Source: Kineosporia sp. R_H_3 (GTDB taxonomy: Bacteria > Actinomycetota > Actinomycetes > Actinomycetales > Kineosporiaceae). Taken from it: 64,000 nt of DNA. A program made the translations under genes and the position numbers. This document shows positions 61,430-64,000 of this stretch, piece after piece. The stretch is from assembly GCF_002198675.1 (NCBI RefSeq), contig NZ_MWLL01000016.1, forward strand, positions 1 through 64,000. The letters are read 5' to 3'. The number at the start of each line of letters is the position of its first letter. The first letter of the stretch is position 1. The notes below the pieces were generated by a model. It saw nothing but the letters and a program-made list of their open reading frames with translations. It was not told the origin of the DNA and did not search any database.

Positions 61430-62296
61430 GTGGCCTTCTCCCGTCCGCCGGCGCCCGAGCCGCTGCCCCTGCCCGTCGTCGACAACCACGCCCACCTCGA
61501 CCACACCCGTGGCGGGGACGAGCCGTTCGACGTCGCGGACGCGATCGCCGCGGCGGCCGCGGTCAACGTGACGCGGCACGTGCAGATCGGCTGCGAGCTC
61601 GAGTCCGCGCGGTGGACGGTAGACGTCGTCGACCGCTTCCCGCAGGTGCTCGGCGGGGTCGCGCTGCACCCGACCGAGGCGACCAGGATCGTTGCGGCGC
61701 AACCGGATCCGGTGAGCGGGCGGAAGGCGCTCGAGGAGGCGTTCGCCGAGATCGAGGCGCTCGCGGCGCACCCGCGGGTGCGGGTCGTCGGCGAGACCGG
61801 GCTCGACCACTACTGGGTGGACGCCGACGACACCGCCGGCCGGGCGGCGCAGGTCGAGTCGTTCGCGCGGCACGTCGACCTCGCCAAGCGGCTCGGCAAG
61901 GTGCTGCAGATCCACGACCGGGACGCGCACGACGCCGTCCTCGACGTGCTCGCCGCCGAGGGCGCACCCGCGCGCACCGTCTTCCACTGCTTCTCCGGGG
62001 ACGCCGCGATGGCGAAGGTCTGCGCCGACAACGGGTGGTTCCTGTCCTTCGCGGGCACCCTGACGTTCAAGAACGCGCAGGAGCTGCGCGACGCCCTGCG
62101 CGCCGTCCCGCTCGAGCAGGTGCTCGTGGAGACCGACGCGCCGTACCTCACCCCGGCGCCGTACCGCGGCAAGGTCAACGCGGGCTACCTCGTGCCGCTC
62201 ACCGTGCGTCGCATGGCGGAGGTGCTCGAGGTCGACCTGGATGCGCTCTGCGCGCGGCTGGACGCGACGTCCGAGGCCCTGTACGGCCCATGGTGA
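61430..62296 (+). CDS. tatD: TatD-family metal-dependent hydrolase
   Basis: A 288-residue TIM-barrel hydrolase. Metal ligands are in DNHAHLDH, VVGETGLDHYW, LQIHDRDAHDAVL, FHCFSGDAAMA and LVETDAPYLTP, the complete TatD set. The family has 3'-5' exonuclease activity on DNA/RNA. GTG 61430 gives the expected N-terminus; no clear ribosome site. In actinobacteria it normally precedes rpfB, as here. Confidence 0.93.
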   Translation: MAFSRPPAPEPLPLPVVDNHAHLDHTRGGDEPFDVADAIAAAAAVNVTRHVQIGCELESARWTVDVVDRFPQVLGGVALHPTEATRIVAAQPDPVSGRKALEEAFAEIEALAAHPRVRVVGETGLDHYWVDADDTAGRAAQVESFARHVDLAKRLGKVLQIHDRDAHDAVLDVLAAEGAPARTVFHCFSGDAAMAKVCADNGWFLSFAGTLTFKNAQELRDALRAVPLEQVLVETDAPYLTPAPYRGKVNAGYLVPLTVRRMAEVLEVDLDALCARLDATSEALYGPW

Positions 62297-62699
62297 GCAC
62301 GCAGCGCGAAACACCAGTCACACCAGTCACATCCGCCCCGCCCGGCATGCCGGGAACGGCTCTCGAACACCACGCCGACACGCGCGACACGGCGATGGAG
62401 GTCATCTGCGTGTAACAACTGCTGTGACCTCGAACACCCGGAGCAACCCGGCTCTGACCTGCGAAGACTCCGGAGCGTCAGGTCGTGCGGCGTGTCGGGG
62501 GCCGTTCTCGCGACGCTGTGTGGCTTGGTCCCCGGTCTCGTTTCGATTACGTTGGCGCCCGACAGCCGGGGTCGGTCGACCTCGGGGGCAACGCGCGACG
62601 CGCACCGCACCGCCACCGGGACGACCTCCCCACGGCAGGGAGCGCGTACCGGGGGCACGCAGGCGTCCTCCACCGTCGCACGGATGCGACGAGACGAAG
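62297..62699. other. intergenic region with probable structured leader of rpfB
   Basis: 403 bases with no gene. TACGTT at 62548-62553 is a possible -10, giving a 5' leader of about 140 bases that is very GC-rich and contains GACAGC and GGGAGCG segments. c-di-AMP (ydaO-type) riboswitches often precede rpf genes in actinobacteria, but the match is not good enough to call one. Confidence 0.35.
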
Positions 62700-63896
62700 A
62701 TGCGCCCGCCCCCGGTCGCCGTGCTCGGACATCGCAAGGTCTGGAGCGTCGTGCTCAACGTTCTCATCGGCAAGCCCGGCAAGGGCCGCGTCCTGCGGCT
62801 CGGCGCCCAGGCGGCCGTCCTCACCGCGGTCGTCGGCGGCACCGTCGCGTTCGCGAACCAGGACACCGACGTGGACCTCACGGTCGACGGCAGGACCACG
62901 CTGGTCTCCGAGGACGCCGACACGGTCGGCGAGCTGCTCGCGGCCCGCGGCATCCGGCTCGGTGCGCGCGACGTCGTCGCCCCCTCGCCGGCGGCGAAGA
63001 TCGAGGACGGCGACGACGTCGTCGTCCGGTACGCGCGCCAGCTCGAGGTCTCGGTCGACGGCAAGACGCAGACCTTCTGGACGACGGAGCTCACCGTCGA
63101 CTCCGCGCTGCGGGCCGTCGGCATCCGCGCCGACGGGGCCCGGCTCTCCGCGTCGCGCTCGCTCCCGCTCGGCCGGCAGGGCCTCGCCCTCGTCGTCACG
63201 ACGCCGAAGAAGGTGACGCTCGTCGCCGACGGCAAGCGCGCCAAGGTCACGACGACGGCCCCGACCGTCGGCGACCTCCTCGACGAGCAGGGCCTCACGC
63301 TCGGCAAGGACGACAAGCTCTCGGTCTTGGAGTCGACGCCGACGGTCAAGGGCCTCGTCGTGGCCGTGACCCGGATCGACAAGAAGACCGTGACGAAGAC
63401 CGAGAAGGTCTCGTACACCACGAAGTCCGTGAAGAGCGCCAAGCTCTACAAGGGCGAGAAGAAGGTCGTCACCGAGGGCGTCCAGGGCAGCCGCAAGGCG
63501 ACGTACGCCGTGACCCTCGCCGACGGCAAGGTCGTCAGCAAGAAGCTCGTCGACGCGACCGTCACGAAGAAGCCGGTGACGCAGGTCGTCCAGGTCGGCA
63601 CGAAGGCCCGGCCGGCGTCCTCGTCCGGTGGCGGCGGCGGCTCCGTCGCGGGTGCCGACAGCCTCAACTGGGCCGCGCTCGCGAAGTGCGAGTCCGGCGG
63701 CAACCCGTCGATCGTCAGCTCGAACGGGCTCTACCACGGGCTCTACCAGTTCAGCGTCTCGACGTGGCGCGCCGTCGGCGGCTCCGGCCTGCCGAGCCAG
63801 GCGTCGGCGGCCGAGCAGACGTACCGAGCGAAGCTGCTCTACAAGAAGGCCGGCGCCGGCCAGTGGCCGCACTGCGGTCCCCGGCTCTTCACCTGA
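62700..63896 (+). CDS. rpfB: resuscitation-promoting factor (RpfB type)
   Basis: A 398-residue secreted cell-wall enzyme. An N-terminal signal anchor (AAVLTAVVGGTVAFA) precedes three DUF348 repeats (each starting VxLTVDGRxTLV / VSVDGKTQTFW / VTLVADGKRAKV), a G5 domain (about 225-300), a Ser/Gly linker and the Rpf transglycosylase domain (LNWAALAKCESGGNPSIVSS) with the catalytic Glu in CESGG. It cleaves peptidoglycan and stimulates resuscitation of dormant cells. ATG 62700 is the best start in frame; a later GTG near the conserved LNVLIGKPGKGRVLRL is possible. Confidence 0.95.
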   Translation: MRPPPVAVLGHRKVWSVVLNVLIGKPGKGRVLRLGAQAAVLTAVVGGTVAFANQDTDVDLTVDGRTTLVSEDADTVGELLAARGIRLGARDVVAPSPAAKIEDGDDVVVRYARQLEVSVDGKTQTFWTTELTVDSALRAVGIRADGARLSASRSLPLGRQGLALVVTTPKKVTLVADGKRAKVTTTAPTVGDLLDEQGLTLGKDDKLSVLESTPTVKGLVVAVTRIDKKTVTKTEKVSYTTKSVKSAKLYKGEKKVVTEGVQGSRKATYAVTLADGKVVSKKLVDATVTKKPVTQVVQVGTKARPASSSGGGGGSVAGADSLNWAALAKCESGGNPSIVSSNGLYHGLYQFSVSTWRAVGGSGLPSQASAAEQTYRAKLLYKKAGAGQWPHCGPRLFT

Positions 63897-63951
63897 CCGG
63901 CCCGCACCCTGCACCAGCCGTAGCCCGGCCCGCGGCCCGGCCACGACGTCC

Positions 63952-63985
63952 CGCGCCCGGCGGACCCTTCGGTCCGCCGGGCGCG
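63952..63985 (+). terminator. strong hairpin after rpfB
   Basis: CGCGCCCGGCGGACC and GGTCCGCCGGGCGCG form a perfect 15-bp stem with a CTTC tetraloop, 56 bases after the rpfB stop. Last feature of the window. Confidence 0.85.
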
Positions 63986-64000
63986 GCCGTCTGGGAAGGT

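Overview
The window is high-GC DNA of an actinobacterium, probably of the Cellulomonas/Actinotalea type, although this cannot be proved from sequence alone. Evidence: WhiB-like, Rpf and protein O-mannosyltransferase genes, many GTG starts, GTGA/ATGA overlaps, and the actinobacterial neighbourhood pmt-rsmI ... metG ... tatD-rpfB. Two worlds meet here: an integrated mobile element (about 265-33395) and a core chromosomal segment (33396-64000).

Mobile element. A tRNA-Ala(CGC) gene at 235-307 is the attachment site. Its last 43 bases plus one are repeated exactly (44 bp) at 33352-33395, and a second near-identical 21-bp repeat lies just inside both ends (361-381 and 33250-33270). The element carries a tyrosine integrase and excisionase (8856-10294), a MobF relaxase/helicase (10964-15712), a DUF2637 membrane protein with an apparent frameshift, a SprT-like protease, a VirD4-like coupling protein (20467-22290), small membrane and Zn-ribbon proteins, a WhiB-like protein divergent from a GntR regulator, and an XRE/TPR regulator facing a flavoprotein. 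No VirB4 or other secretion-channel gene is visible, so it looks mobilizable rather than fully self-transmissible. An 18-bp perfect palindrome occurs three times in the transfer region, and a long imperfect inverted repeat (19539-19665) is a candidate origin.

Cargo. The left end holds an orphan AAA-type ATPase, a small hydrophilic protein, an HTH protein, an intact IS256-family insertion with its target duplication, and a chemoreceptor followed by a PAS-GGDEF protein. The right end, of lower GC, holds two apparent defence cassettes in tandem: a two-gene unit (helical/wHTH-like protein plus a PD-(D/E)XK nuclease, 30512-32993) that I do not recognise as a named system, and a three-gene unit with the layout of ABC-three-component systems (nuclease-like effector, middle component, Rad50-like ATPase; 26462-30409).

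Chromosomal segment. After attR and the original tRNA terminator come a secreted L,D-transpeptidase, a HAD-like protein divergent from a LysR regulator (with a perfect inverted repeat between them) and kptA, then pmt divergent from rsmI. Next is a small membrane protein and two giant tandem secreted paralogues (1589 and about 1577 residues), each with three copies of a cysteine-containing module joined by Hydin/ASPM-SPD-2-like beta-sandwich repeats. Each of these three genes is preceded by a GGGAC-N4-GTCCC palindrome that resembles a DevR/DosR-type box, and a NarL-type response regulator with its histidine kinase lies immediately downstream. Then come metG and a DUF4287 gene, an ABC transporter operon, a large MalT-like LuxR regulator with two membrane proteins, tatD and rpfB. 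Two promoters around the MalT-like regulator share the same inverted repeat at the same distance from a -10 hexamer, a probable two-promoter regulon.
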